Source of the DNA: an uncultured Faecalibacterium sp.
GTDB lineage: Bacteria > Bacillota > Clostridia > Oscillospirales > Ruminococcaceae
Length of the DNA: 64,000 bases
Assembly: GCA_937907025.1 (NCBI GenBank)
Contig: CALESJ010000020.1
Span: 1 to 64,000 of the forward strand
Direction: 5' to 3'
Shown here: positions 7,231 to 15,305 of the stretch, piece by piece
Numbering within the stretch: the first letter of the stretch is position 1
Layout: every line of letters begins with the position of its first letter
The notes under the pieces: generated by a model
The model's input: the letters and a program-made list of their open reading frames with translations, nothing else
Told to the model about the DNA's origin: nothing
Database searches by the model: none
Translations under genes and position numbers: made by a program

Positions 7231-7440
7231 ATGCCAACAATTTTGATTGATGCAGACGGCTGCCCGGTGGTGGACCTGACGGTGCGAATCGGCCGGGCCC
7301 ACAGCGTGCCGGTGAAAATCCTGTGCGATACGGCGCAGCGCACGCCACTTATGGCGCAAACACACGGCAGATACACTCCCAACCCGGCCGCCGTCCCACG
7401 GGACGCCTTTTTCCTTTTCTTATATATGGTTATGGTCTAA
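7231..7440 (+). pseudogene. truncated YaiI/YqxD-type (UPF0178, DUF188) gene
   Basis: The frame begins MPTILIDADGCPVVDLTV...VPVKILCDTA, the exact N-terminal style of UPF0178 proteins (about 150 residues when whole). After residue 37 the sequence no longer follows the family and runs into a terminator region, ending at 7440 after 69 residues. The metal-binding DADGCPVV is kept. I read it as a deletion relic; the remainder of the gene is absent from this window. Confidence 0.65.
7390..7413 (+). terminator. probable intrinsic terminator
   Basis: CGTCCC-AC-GGGACG with GC extension, followed by CCTTTTTCC. The stem is short but the T-run is clear. It lies inside the open frame of the DUF188 relic. 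Confidence 0.5.
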
Positions 7441-7497
7441 CAAACTCGGAATAGCGAGTCAAGATTCTCACTTTTTCGTTTTTTCTCTGCAAAACAG

Positions 7498-7540
7498 CCA
7501 GCGCCGGAATTCGTGCACATCACACAAATTCCGGCGCTGG
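7498..7540. repeat. conserved extragenic hairpin, copy C
   Basis: CCAGCGCCGGAATT (7498-7511) pairs perfectly with AATTCCGGCGCTGG (7527-7540). A further GTG/CAC pairs inside. The same hairpin core occurs in copy A (3026-3066) and, with one mismatch, copy B (14489-14527). TCGTTTTTT upstream is also shared. No T-run follows, so it is not a simple terminator. The rest of 7441-7725 has no gene that I can support. Confidence 0.75.
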
Positions 7541-7725
7541 CTCATTCTATTTTGTTTTGGCGGGTCCTGGCCGAGCCTGCGGTTTCCGGCAATCCTCCCC
7601 GGAAGCGTTTTCACAAATACAGGTCAGGGGCTTTTTTCATTATGTGGAAACACATTCTTCCGTTGTGATACGGGCACTTCCAGGGTTCCGCAATGGGGTT
7701 CTCCCTATCGGGCTTTTTCTTTGAT

Positions 7726-8460
7726 TCAGGCTTCGTTGTTTTGCTGCAGCAGGGCGCAGCGGACGCGCCCCACCGAGATGTAACCGTCAAACACCGCCTG
7801 CATATCGCTGCCGGGTTCCGCTTCGGCACAGCGGTCGCTCCACAGGGTCAGGCGGCTGCCGCCCCCGGGCAGGGGTTCGGGGGTGTAGCGGTTATGATAA
7901 AACTGCATGGCCGAGGGGAACCGGTCATACAGCACCCCCCGCAGACGGTCAGGGTCACAGGAGGGGAAGTTCAGGTTCCACATCTCCCAGGGGCGGATGG
8001 GCTGTTCCAGCAATTCCCGCACCAGGGGCAGCATCCAGGCATCCGCCACCCGCAGGTCCTCCCCGTTTTCGGTGGAGAATGCCATGGCCGGGATGCCGTT
8101 GGCCAGCGCTTCCATGGTCACGCCAATGGTGCCGGAATACAGAATGTCGGTACCCACATTGTACCCCTGGTTGATCCCCGAAAAGACCAGGTCCGGCTTT
8201 TCAGGCATCACGCAGGCCAGGGCCACTTTGACGCAATCCGCCGGGGACCCGCTGACAGTCCAGGCATGGACCCCCGCCACAGGGTAGTCCGGCACTTCCT
8301 GCAGGTCCAGGGTACCGAACACCGAAATGCGCTGGGACATGGCACTGCACTGGCTATCCGGCGCCACCACCCATACTTCGCCCAGGGTAGCGGCCATACG
8401 GGCCAGGTGTTCCAGCCCGGGGGAACGGATGCCGTCATCGTTTGCCACTAAAATTCTCAT
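7726..8460 (-). CDS. surE: 5'/3'-nucleotidase SurE
   Basis: 244 residues. MRILVANDDGI carries the metal-binding Asp pair at residues 8-9. SGSPADCVKVAL and SGINQGYNVGTDILYSGT are the other SurE motifs, and length is typical (about 250). SurE is a cytosolic divalent-metal phosphatase acting on nucleoside monophosphates and other phosphate esters. The gene overlaps the upstream hydrolase gene by four bases (ATGA), so the pair is translationally coupled. No specific regulation is visible. Confidence 0.93.
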   Translation of the reverse strand: MRILVANDDGIRSPGLEHLARMAATLGEVWVVAPDSQCSAMSQRISVFGTLDLQEVPDYPVAGVHAWTVSGSPADCVKVALACVMPEKPDLVFSGINQGYNVGTDILYSGTIGVTMEALANGIPAMAFSTENGEDLRVADAWMLPLVRELLEQPIRPWEMWNLNFPSCDPDRLRGVLYDRFPSAMQFYHNRYTPEPLPGGGSRLTLWSDRCAEAEPGSDMQAVFDGYISVGRVRCALLQQNNEA

Positions 8461-9785
8461 GCTTTGACCTCCCCCTGTTCCAGTACGATGGTCTGGCCTT
8501 CCTCGGGCAGAATGCGTTGCCCGATGCAGCGGGAGTTGACCTGTTCGGGACGCTGGCTGTGCAAGGGCACCAGGGTTTTGGGGGCAATGGTGTCCACCAT
8601 CTGCTTGAGATAATAGGGGCGGGCATGGCCGCCCAGGCCCAGATTGTGGAAAGGAATGCCCAGATTCTGCAGTTGCAGCAGCATTTTCTGGTAGGACGGG
8701 TCGTAGGCGCCCAGGGGTGCGCCATCCATGTGCAGGTAGCCGCTGACCGCCGGGCGCAGGTCAAACAGCTCGTAAAAATCCCGGTAGTCCAGCTGCAGGA
8801 CATAGATCCGGGGACGACGCAGCAGATCGTCCCGGCCGATGAGCACCGCCCGTTCGGGCACAGCGTGTTCGAACACCGTTTCGGCATATACATACAGCGG
8901 GTCCTCGGGATAGAATGCGGCCAGATAATCGGCCTGCACAGCGTCCAGCACCAGGCGGCGGTTCTGTTGGGCCAGGCGCAGGTTCAGGTTGTGGATGCGC
9001 TCCACATTGCGGTTGTAGGGATTAATGACTACCATTCCCGGGGCCTGGGCACAGAAATCGGCGGTTTCGGCCAGCAGGTCGGCTTCGGTACGGTCCTTGG
9101 GGTCGGGGGCTTCCAGGGACAGCATATCCACATCCCCAAAACTGACGGTGACACCCTCGGTGATCAGCACGTCTGCCCCCCGGCAGACCTCGGCAAAGGC
9201 AGCGGTGCGGTCGGGATGGTAGCCGTGGAAGCGGTAATCCCCTGTATAGCAGATGCTGCCGTCGGGGGTGTGGATCAGGAAGCCGCAGGCCCCCACGCAG
9301 TCATGGTCTATGGGCAAAACCTGTACCGTGATGTCCTCCACCGAAAAGGACTGCCCGCCGGGCACGCCGATGCAGGCGGGATGTTCCCGGAAGGTCAATT
9401 TGCTCTGCGCCGCCAGACGGCGGTAGAGGGTTTCGGATTCATCCGTCATGTACACCGGGATGCGGGGGTCCAGCATATCCAGCCCGCCCATGTGGTCGAT
9501 GTGCATGTGAGAGAGCAGGAAGAAATGGGGCTTTTCGGTTTCGCCGTAGGGTACCACCCCCAGGTCGGCGGCGGTCTGCGGTTCATAGATGCCGTCGGCG
9601 CAGGGCAGCATGCCCGCCCGGACGTAGTCCTGGGGAATATGCCCCGGGCGCAGGCGGATGGATTCGTCGGCCCGGTCGTTGACGGTAAAGCCGAAATCAA
9701 ACATGCAGACAGCCCGGTCGGTTTCGACGGCCACAAAGGTACCGCCGATCACCCGCAGGCCCTTATAAAAGGTGATTTTTGTCAT
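8457..9785 (-). CDS. metallo-beta-lactamase-fold hydrolase
   Basis: 442 residues. SHMHIDHMGG at 92-101 supplies the HxHxDH zinc ligands, with further ligands at GFLIHTPDGSICYTGDYRFH and a distal LVPLHSQRPEQ near the end. The RPEQVN segment and overall length resemble RNase J or beta-CASP-like hydrolases, but the protein is shorter than RNase J and lacks its C-terminal domain. The substrate is therefore open: RNA, a phosphodiester or a small ester. Coupling to surE suggests a nucleotide-salvage or nucleic-acid-turnover pair, an inference only. Confidence 0.8.
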   Translation of the reverse strand: MTKITFYKGLRVIGGTFVAVETDRAVCMFDFGFTVNDRADESIRLRPGHIPQDYVRAGMLPCADGIYEPQTAADLGVVPYGETEKPHFFLLSHMHIDHMGGLDMLDPRIPVYMTDESETLYRRLAAQSKLTFREHPACIGVPGGQSFSVEDITVQVLPIDHDCVGACGFLIHTPDGSICYTGDYRFHGYHPDRTAAFAEVCRGADVLITEGVTVSFGDVDMLSLEAPDPKDRTEADLLAETADFCAQAPGMVVINPYNRNVERIHNLNLRLAQQNRRLVLDAVQADYLAAFYPEDPLYVYAETVFEHAVPERAVLIGRDDLLRRPRIYVLQLDYRDFYELFDLRPAVSGYLHMDGAPLGAYDPSYQKMLLQLQNLGIPFHNLGLGGHARPYYLKQMVDTIAPKTLVPLHSQRPEQVNSRCIGQRILPEEGQTIVLEQGEVKA

Positions 9786-9811
9786 GGATGTTCCTCATCT
9801 GTTTCTGGGGC

Positions 9812-9855
9812 AAAAAAGGGAGAGCCGCGCCCCACGGCAGCCGCTCTCCCCTTTT
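9812..9855 (-). terminator. terminator of the sugar ABC operon
   Basis: Stem GGGAGAGC (9818-9825) with GCTCTCCC (9843-9850), flanked by AAAAAA on one side and TTTT on the other. On the minus strand the hairpin lies just after the solute-binding protein gene and ends in a T-run. Confidence 0.75.
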
Positions 9856-9885
9856 GCATCGGTTTAATGGTCCGTTTTTGTTCGG

Positions 9886-11184
9886 TTACAGCGCGCCGTT
9901 GACCGCATCCACCAGTTCTTTCATGGCGGTGGTGCTGTCGGCCTTGTTCAGGATCAGCTCTTCCAGCTTGCTGTTGACTGCGTTCTGGATATCATAGCTG
10001 CCGTCGAACGCCGGAGAGGAGAAGAAGGCGTCGGCCTGGGCATAGGAAGCGGTGGCGGTAGCGTCGTTCTGCATGAAGTTCTGGTAGGTTTCGGATTCAT
10101 AGGCAGAGGTACGAACCGGCAGATACCCGGTATCCATAGCCCACTTGGTGGTGGCTTCGGTGCTGGTCAGGAATTTCAGATATTCCCAGGCAGCCTTCTG
10201 CTGGTTTTCGTCCTGAGAGAACATGACGATGTTGGTGCCGGCGGTGTTGGCGGCTTTTTCGGTGTTGCCGGGCAGCGGGGCCACCCCCAGCTCCCATCCG
10301 TCATGGGTGATGTAGGACACGCCGGTGGAAGAACCGATGTACGCCGGGATCAGCTGGTTGCTGAAGGGGCCGGAGAAGTAGTTATCCTCGCCAACCAGAC
10401 GGGCATAGCCGTTGTTGTACATTTCCATGATGAAGTCCAGGGCTTCCTGGCCGGCTTCGTTGTCAAACTGGGCGCCTTCCTCATTGACATAATCGCAGCC
10501 GTTCTGGCGCAGAGTGGCTTCCAGCATGCCGGCCATATCGTCAAAGCCCAGGGACACCATCCCCTTCTTTTCCTGGAAGGTCTTACCGATGTTCAGCAGA
10601 TCATCCCAGGTCTGGGGAGCTTGCAGGCCCAACTCGTCGAACATGGTCTTGTTGTAGAAGTACACATAGGTGCTCTTGTTGAAAGGCATGGCGTTGATGA
10701 AGCCGAACTGGCTGGTTTCGTCGCGGTAGCTCTGCACGATATCCTCGTAGTCATCGTAATCGTTGGCCACAAAATCGTCCAGGTGCACCACCTTGTCCAG
10801 GTAGGGGATCAGCCAGCTGTTGTATGCCTGGGACAGATCCGGCAGGGTGTCGGCGGCGGCGTTGGCGGTCAGCTTGGTGGAAAGATCGTTGTAGCTGCCC
10901 TGGTTGACCAGGGTCACCTTGATGCCGTACTGGTTTTCGGAGTTGAACTGATCGGTGAGCTCGGTCAGGGAGGTTTCCTGCTCACCGGTCATGGCATGCC
11001 AGAAGGTCACTTCGCAGGGCTGGATTCCGGTGTCGGAAGCGGCGGCTTCCTGGGTGGCGGAAGCGGCCGAAGCCGACGTGGATCCGGTGGTGGAAGCCGT
11101 GGAACTGCTGCTGCCGCAGCCGACCAGGGAACCGGCAGCCATCGCCGCCGCCAGGGTAAGACAAAGGATGGATTTGCGTTTCAT
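9886..11184 (-). CDS. CUT1 sugar ABC transporter solute-binding lipoprotein
   Basis: 432 residues. Signal peptide with lipobox SLVGC (acylated Cys23), then a Ser/Thr/Ala linker, then the family-1 extracellular binding fold. EVTFWHAMTGEQETSLTEL is the N-terminal strand, NKTMFDELGLQAPQTWDDLL is the hinge-side signature, and KAAWEYLKFLTS lies near the C-terminus. It captures an oligosaccharide or glycerol-phosphate-like ligand outside the membrane for the two permeases upstream. It is the last gene of the minus-strand operon 14075-9886. The sugar is not predictable from sequence by eye; the GlpB/UgpB-like spacing is compatible with several ligands. Confidence 0.9.
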   Translation of the reverse strand: MKRKSILCLTLAAAMAAGSLVGCGSSSSTASTTGSTSASAASATQEAAASDTGIQPCEVTFWHAMTGEQETSLTELTDQFNSENQYGIKVTLVNQGSYNDLSTKLTANAAADTLPDLSQAYNSWLIPYLDKVVHLDDFVANDYDDYEDIVQSYRDETSQFGFINAMPFNKSTYVYFYNKTMFDELGLQAPQTWDDLLNIGKTFQEKKGMVSLGFDDMAGMLEATLRQNGCDYVNEEGAQFDNEAGQEALDFIMEMYNNGYARLVGEDNYFSGPFSNQLIPAYIGSSTGVSYITHDGWELGVAPLPGNTEKAANTAGTNIVMFSQDENQQKAAWEYLKFLTSTEATTKWAMDTGYLPVRTSAYESETYQNFMQNDATATASYAQADAFFSSPAFDGSYDIQNAVNSKLEELILNKADSTTAMKELVDAVNGAL

Positions 11185-11254
11185 TTTCTTCTGCTCCTTA
11201 CCATTGTTGTATCGTCAGGATTGGATTTTTATTTGTAAACGAAAGCGGGGCCTT

Positions 11255-12091
11255 TCAGCCTTTGACGCCATTGAACGCCACACCTTCGAGTACATACTTG
11301 CGCAGGAAGAGGAATATCAGCACGATGGGCATGACCAGAATGCAGGAAGCCGCCATGACCAGCTCGTAGGAAGTGCCCGCTTCAGTCTGGAATCGGATCA
11401 GGCCGGTGGACAGCACCCGCATTTCCTGGCTGTTGGTGACCAGCAGCGGCCACAGGAAGGAGTTCCACGACCCGATGATATTCAGAATGGCGATGGTGGT
11501 GATGGCGCTCTTGTTCATGGGCACCATGATCTTGAGCATGAACTTCAGGTCGCTGCACTTGTCCACCTTGGCGGCCAGATACAGGGTATCCGGCACCTGC
11601 ATGAAGAACTGGGTCAGCAGGTAAATGTAAAAGACGTTGGAGATCCAGGGCACCACCATGGCCTGGTAGGTATCAATCCACTTGAGCTTGGTGATGGTCA
11701 TGAAGTTGGTGATGATGAGCATTTCCCCGGGGATCATCAGGGTGGCCATGAACAGTGAAAAGACCAGGTCCTTGCCGGGGAACTTCAGGCGGGAAAAGGC
11801 GAAGGCCGACAGCACCGAGGTGATGAGTACCCCCACGGTGGTCAGGATGGTCACGATGACGGTGTTCACCAGGTAGCGGGCAAAGGGCGCCGCCGCCCAG
11901 GCCTCGGCATAGTTGGAAAACTGTGGTACAGCGGGGATCATGACCGGCGGGATCTTGACGATCTCGGCGGGGGTCTTGAGTGACGAGCTGATCATCCACA
12001 GAAAGGGCAGCAGGGTAAAGAACGCGCCCAGGCACAGCACCGCATACTGGGCAACGCGGGCCGCAACGGCCGACGGTTTGCGGGATTTCAT
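11255..12091 (-). CDS. CUT1 ABC transporter inner-membrane permease (MalG/UgpE type)
   Basis: 278 residues with six hydrophobic segments. The cytoplasmic EAA loop, DTLYLAAKVDKCSDLKFML, contacts the ATPase. The end LRKYVLEGVAFNGVKG is characteristic of the MalG-like partner. Its ATG overlaps the stop of the other permease by one base. It forms the heterodimeric channel with the 12091-12990 product. Confidence 0.9.
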   Translation of the reverse strand: MKSRKPSAVAARVAQYAVLCLGAFFTLLPFLWMISSSLKTPAEIVKIPPVMIPAVPQFSNYAEAWAAAPFARYLVNTVIVTILTTVGVLITSVLSAFAFSRLKFPGKDLVFSLFMATLMIPGEMLIITNFMTITKLKWIDTYQAMVVPWISNVFYIYLLTQFFMQVPDTLYLAAKVDKCSDLKFMLKIMVPMNKSAITTIAILNIIGSWNSFLWPLLVTNSQEMRVLSTGLIRFQTEAGTSYELVMAASCILVMPIVLIFLFLRKYVLEGVAFNGVKG

Positions 12092-12990
12092 CAGGCTGCC
12101 TCCTTTTCTTTGGCAATGGCTTTCTGGACCATGGTCAGGACCAGAATGATGAGGAACAGCACCACGGCCGCCGCCGAAGCCACGCCGTAATCGCCGCTGT
12201 TGTATAACTTATCGTAAATGTAGTACACCACGGTGATGGCACTGTTGGCCGGGCCGGCCTTGCTCTGGAACAGCGAGAACACTTCGTTGTAGACCTTGAA
12301 GGCGCTGATCAGCCCCATGAGCACGGCGTACACGATGATGGGCCGCAGTTGAGGCACTGTGATCTTGAAGAATACCCGCATGCGCGGGGTGGAATCGATG
12401 CGGGCCGCCTGATAGATTTCCTCCGAAATGGAGGTCAGGCCGGACAGGAAAATCAGGATGTTGAACGCCAGGCTTTTCCAGATGCTGAAGATGATCAGCG
12501 CAGCCAAGGCATAGTGCGGGTCATTGAGCCAGGGAATGGCTTCGATGCCGAACAGGCTGAGGAAGTAGTTCAACAGACCGTAGTTGCTGTTGAAGATCCA
12601 GCTCCACACAATACCGATGGCGATGACGCTGGTGACGTAGGGCAGGAAGTACAGGGTCTGGAAGACGGCCTTGCCCCGGGCGGCGTTGTGGATGAGCACC
12701 GCGATAATCAGGGACAGCAGGATGGACACCGGCACCACAAAGACCACATAAATGCTGGTGTTGCTTAACGCCTTGAGAAAGACATCGTCGGCAAACAGAT
12801 CCTTGTAGTTCTGCAGGTTGATGCCCTTGAAGCTGCCGTTGATGATGCTGTAATCTTCGCAGAAGCTCATGGCAAAAGCCTTGATCAGCGGGTAGATGGT
12901 GAACACCAGCAGGATGATCAGGGAAGGCGCCAGGTACAGATATCCCTTGTAGGTACGGAAGAAGCGGCGAACAGATTGGTTGTGTTGCAT
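12091..12990 (-). CDS. CUT1 ABC transporter inner-membrane permease (MalF/UgpA type)
   Basis: 299 residues from ATG 12990 (GGGGGC site six bases upstream); a GTG at 13008 is an alternative. The N-terminus YKGYLYLAPSLIILLVFTIY is the usual first helix. The EAA loop is EEIYQAARIDSTPRMRVFF. Six membrane segments are visible. It lies between the ATPase gene and the second permease with overlaps or tiny gaps, so all four genes should form one transcript. Confidence 0.9.
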   Translation of the reverse strand: MQHNQSVRRFFRTYKGYLYLAPSLIILLVFTIYPLIKAFAMSFCEDYSIINGSFKGINLQNYKDLFADDVFLKALSNTSIYVVFVVPVSILLSLIIAVLIHNAARGKAVFQTLYFLPYVTSVIAIGIVWSWIFNSNYGLLNYFLSLFGIEAIPWLNDPHYALAALIIFSIWKSLAFNILIFLSGLTSISEEIYQAARIDSTPRMRVFFKITVPQLRPIIVYAVLMGLISAFKVYNEVFSLFQSKAGPANSAITVVYYIYDKLYNSGDYGVASAAAVVLFLIILVLTMVQKAIAKEKEAA

Positions 12991-13004
12991 GGTTGCGCCC
13001 CCGT

Positions 13005-14075
13005 TCACACCTTGGCCAGGGTCTTGCCGTCAGCCCCGAAGATAAACAGCTGCCCGGGGCGCACCTCCACGCGGAAGTTGCTGCCCCGCTCCAACAGACG
13101 GTCCGAATGGGCCAGCAGACGCATTTCGGTGTTGTCCATTCGGAAGAACACCAGCAGGTCACGGCCGGTCATGCGCACATGGGAAGCGGTCTGGGGCAAG
13201 CCACGGTCGGCCTGGTCGCACAGCTCGAAGTTTTCGGGCCGGATGCCCATGCGGTACCGCCCGTTGGGCAGGTCCTGCCCGGCCGCCATCTCCCGGCGCG
13301 GACGCAGCAGATGCCCGTTGAGCCAGACGCCGTCGGTGGTGATATCGCCCTCAAACATGTTGATCTGGGGCATACCCAGGAAGTTGGCCACAAACTCATT
13401 CACCGGGTTCAGGTACATTTCCTGGGGTTTTTCGTACTGCTGCAGCACCCCGCGGTCCATCACCGCAATCCTGTCGGAAATGCTCATTGCTTCCTCCTGG
13501 TCGTGGGTGACAAAGATGGTGGTAATCTGCACTTCCTGCTGGATGCGGCGGATCTCCTCCCGGGTTTCCACGCGCAGCTTGGCGTCCAGATTGGAAAGGG
13601 GTTCGTCCAGCAGCAGTACCTTGGGGCGCTTGACCAGTGCGCGGGCAATAGCCACCCGCTGCTGCTGTCCGCCGGAAAGAGCTTTGGGCTTGCGGTGCAG
13701 AAGACCTTCCAGATGGACCACCTCGGCCATTTTTTCTGCCCGGTCCCGGGCTTCGGCCTTGGGGATCTTGCGGTTGATCAGCGGGAACATGATGTTTTCC
13801 AGCACTGTCATATGGGGATACAAGGCATAGTTCTGAAACACCAGACCAATTTCCCGGTCTTCCGGAGGAATCGTCGTCACGTCGTTATCCTCGAACAGGA
13901 TGCGGCCGCCGCTGGGCTCGGTCAGACCCGAAAGCATAAACAGAGTGGTTGATTTTCCGCAGCCGGAAGGCCCCAGAAGCCCCACCAGTTCCCCGTCCCG
14001 GATCTCCAGGTTCAGGTCGTCCACCGCCTTGAAATCTCCGTATTGTTTTGTCAGATGCTCTATGGTTATTTTCAT
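13005..14075 (-). CDS. sugar ABC transporter ATPase (MsmK/UgpC type)
   Basis: 356 residues. Walker A GPSGCGKST (about 37-45), signature LSGGQQQR, Walker B VLLLDEPLSNLDA, switch His in TTIFVTHDQEE, and a C-terminal TOBE/OB region from about 235. Length and layout are those of MsmK/MalK/UgpC energising subunits. It is the first gene of the operon and the only sugar ABC ATPase in the window, so it may also drive the two ATPase-less CUT1 systems at 24421-27630 and 57765-61013, as MsmK-type ATPases do in other Firmicutes (known for the family; inferred here). Confidence 0.93.
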   Translation of the reverse strand: MKITIEHLTKQYGDFKAVDDLNLEIRDGELVGLLGPSGCGKSTTLFMLSGLTEPSGGRILFEDNDVTTIPPEDREIGLVFQNYALYPHMTVLENIMFPLINRKIPKAEARDRAEKMAEVVHLEGLLHRKPKALSGGQQQRVAIARALVKRPKVLLLDEPLSNLDAKLRVETREEIRRIQQEVQITTIFVTHDQEEAMSISDRIAVMDRGVLQQYEKPQEMYLNPVNEFVANFLGMPQINMFEGDITTDGVWLNGHLLRPRREMAAGQDLPNGRYRMGIRPENFELCDQADRGLPQTASHVRMTGRDLLVFFRMDNTEMRLLAHSDRLLERGSNFRVEVRPGQLFIFGADGKTLAKV

Positions 14076-14400
14076 TCCGGTTTCCCCTTGGGGCCCATGG
14101 TTGCCCCCATGTTGTTTTGATGATTTTATTCTTAGCGCAAGATTTATGGTATCACCCCTATTTCACCTGTTCCACCATGCCCGGGAAAAACTTTGGTAAA
14201 ACCTTGTTGTTTGCCAAAACGCTTTGTGTATGAAACCCGAAAAAAAACTTCGGCTTTTGTCAAAAAGCTGCAAACAAATTACCGGTCTTTGTAAAAAGCA
14301 GTTTTTCTCTCCTTTTATCTCTTCTACTCCCTCCATACTTCCAGTGCCCCACCATCCCAAGCAAACCAATCAGACGGGAACAGCGTGGCTAGAGAGGTAG
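14076..14400. other. leader region of the ABC operon, no gene
   Basis: AT-richer 325 bp. On the minus strand TTGACA occurs at 14258-14263 but no convincing -10 lies at 16-18 bp. A run of A and T blocks (CTTTGGTAAAACCTTG, TTTGTCAAAAAGC) may hold regulator sites. I cannot define the promoter with confidence. Confidence 0.4.
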
Positions 14401-14598
14401 CATTTGACCATATGACCATTCCTTCTTCCCAGCCGGTTCCGTGTATCGTTTTTCGCGCTTCCACATTCTTTTAGACCCACAGCAAAAAGCGCCGGAAATT
14501 GTGTGCGTCACACAATTTCCGACGCCGGTTCATTGTATTTCCCCGTCCGTCACAGTTTTCTGACTCCAAAGGCCAGCAGTTCGAATCCCCCCGGCCGC
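14401..14598 (+). repeat. long repeat, copy B (partner at 2941-3138)
   Basis: Ungapped match to copy A at offset 11460. It holds the same hairpin (14489-14527, GCGCCGGAAATTGTG with CACAATTTCCGACGC, one mismatch) and the tRNA-like tail. CTCCAAA lies at 14564-14570, TTCGAAT at 14580-14586, and the acceptor-like end GGCCGCA is followed by CCA at 14600-14602. As in copy A the 5' half of a tRNA is absent. Confidence 0.85.
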
Positions 14599-14603
14599 AC
14601 CAA

Positions 14604-14635
14604 GAGCAACATCCTTTCGGGTGCTGCTCTTTTTA
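14604..14635 (+). terminator. terminator after repeat copy B
   Basis: GAGCAACATCC pairs with GGGTGCTGCTC around a TTTC loop, with one interior mismatch, followed by TTTTTA. It is homologous to the terminator after copy A. Confidence 0.7.
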
Positions 14636-14689
14636 CTTTTTATTTTTATGGTATCGGCCATATTTTCAAATAGGGACGAGCATTTTGTC

Positions 14690-14718
14690 TGGCGGAAAAT
14701 TGGGAATTCCTGTATAAT
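14690..14718 (+). promoter_or_regulatory. promoter for the small gene at 14755
   Basis: TATAAT at 14713-14718 with a weak -35 (TGGCGG, 14690-14695) at 17 bp. AGGAGG follows at 14740-14745. Confidence 0.5.
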
Positions 14719-14754
14719 AGAGAACATAAGATTCCGCACAGGAGGAAGAATGCC

Positions 14755-14859
14755 ATGGCCATTTCGCAAATTGTCCGGTCCCTGGATGACCAGAAGCCGT
14801 TGCAGGATGGCGACCTGATCGTGGTGGAGCTGAAGGCTGAAAGAGCTCTGGCACATTGA
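14755..14859 (+). CDS. 34-residue small protein, unknown
   Basis: ATG 14755 lies nine bases after AGGAGG. The product starts MAISQIVRSLDDQKPLQDGD and ends LAH. It is soluble and slightly acidic, with no signal or membrane helix. It has its own promoter-like -10 and a terminator at 14892-14938, which supports a real short transcription unit. It might be a truncated relic of a larger gene, or the transcript rather than the peptide may be the product. I recognise no family. Confidence 0.4.
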   Translation: MAISQIVRSLDDQKPLQDGDLIVVELKAERALAH

Positions 14860-14891
14860 AGACTAAAAAGCAATACCACAATCGCAAACAT

Positions 14892-14938
14892 AAACGGGGG
14901 GCACGGCTCGAAGCAATTCTTCGGTCCGTGCCCCGTTT
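14892..14938 (+). terminator. intrinsic terminator after the small gene
   Basis: AAACGGGG.GGCACGG pairs with CCGTGCCCCGTTT across a loop of about 18 bases. The T-run is short (GTTTCG). Confidence 0.55.
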
Positions 14939-15305
14939 CGTATGCTGTGTTACCCCCATCCCCTCTCCCTGCTTTTGCTGTGGTTTTATCATAGGCAGAG
15001 GCGTAGATATCCCGTATGGGACTGGGCGGACAGATAGTCCTGTCCCGCATGGTACGGCAGGTGGCAGCGGTCCCCTTTCGTATGCGGCATTTTGCCGGGT
15101 ATGTGTTTTATGCTATAATAGACAAAATGTTCTGTGGGGCGGTCCGAGCCATTTTCGGCTGTGGCATGGCAGGCCTCGCCCGACGAAAATTTTCTTTTAT
15201 TTCTTCAAGGACTGCGCGCGGAAAGCGCTGATTCTTACAGCCGGCACCGCCGGTGGAACTTCGCGTTGTACGGCAAAAACAAATGTCAGGAGGCAAACAA
15301 GTACC
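14939..15305 (+). promoter_or_regulatory. leader of the glycosyltransferase-peptide locus, promoter at 15092-15119
   Basis: TTGCCG (15092-15097), 16 bp, TATAAT (15114-15119) gives a good promoter about 180 bp before the first glycosyltransferase. The leader is GC-rich with several possible hairpins (for example GCCGGCACCGCCGGTGG near 15240) but no riboswitch I can name. AGGAGG at 15288-15293 serves the GTG at 15306. The rest of the stretch has no supportable gene. Confidence 0.55.

Noticed and set aside
7498..7540. Simple intrinsic terminator
   Set aside because: The stem is strong but no T-run follows, and the same hairpin recurs inside two larger repeats; listed as a repeat.
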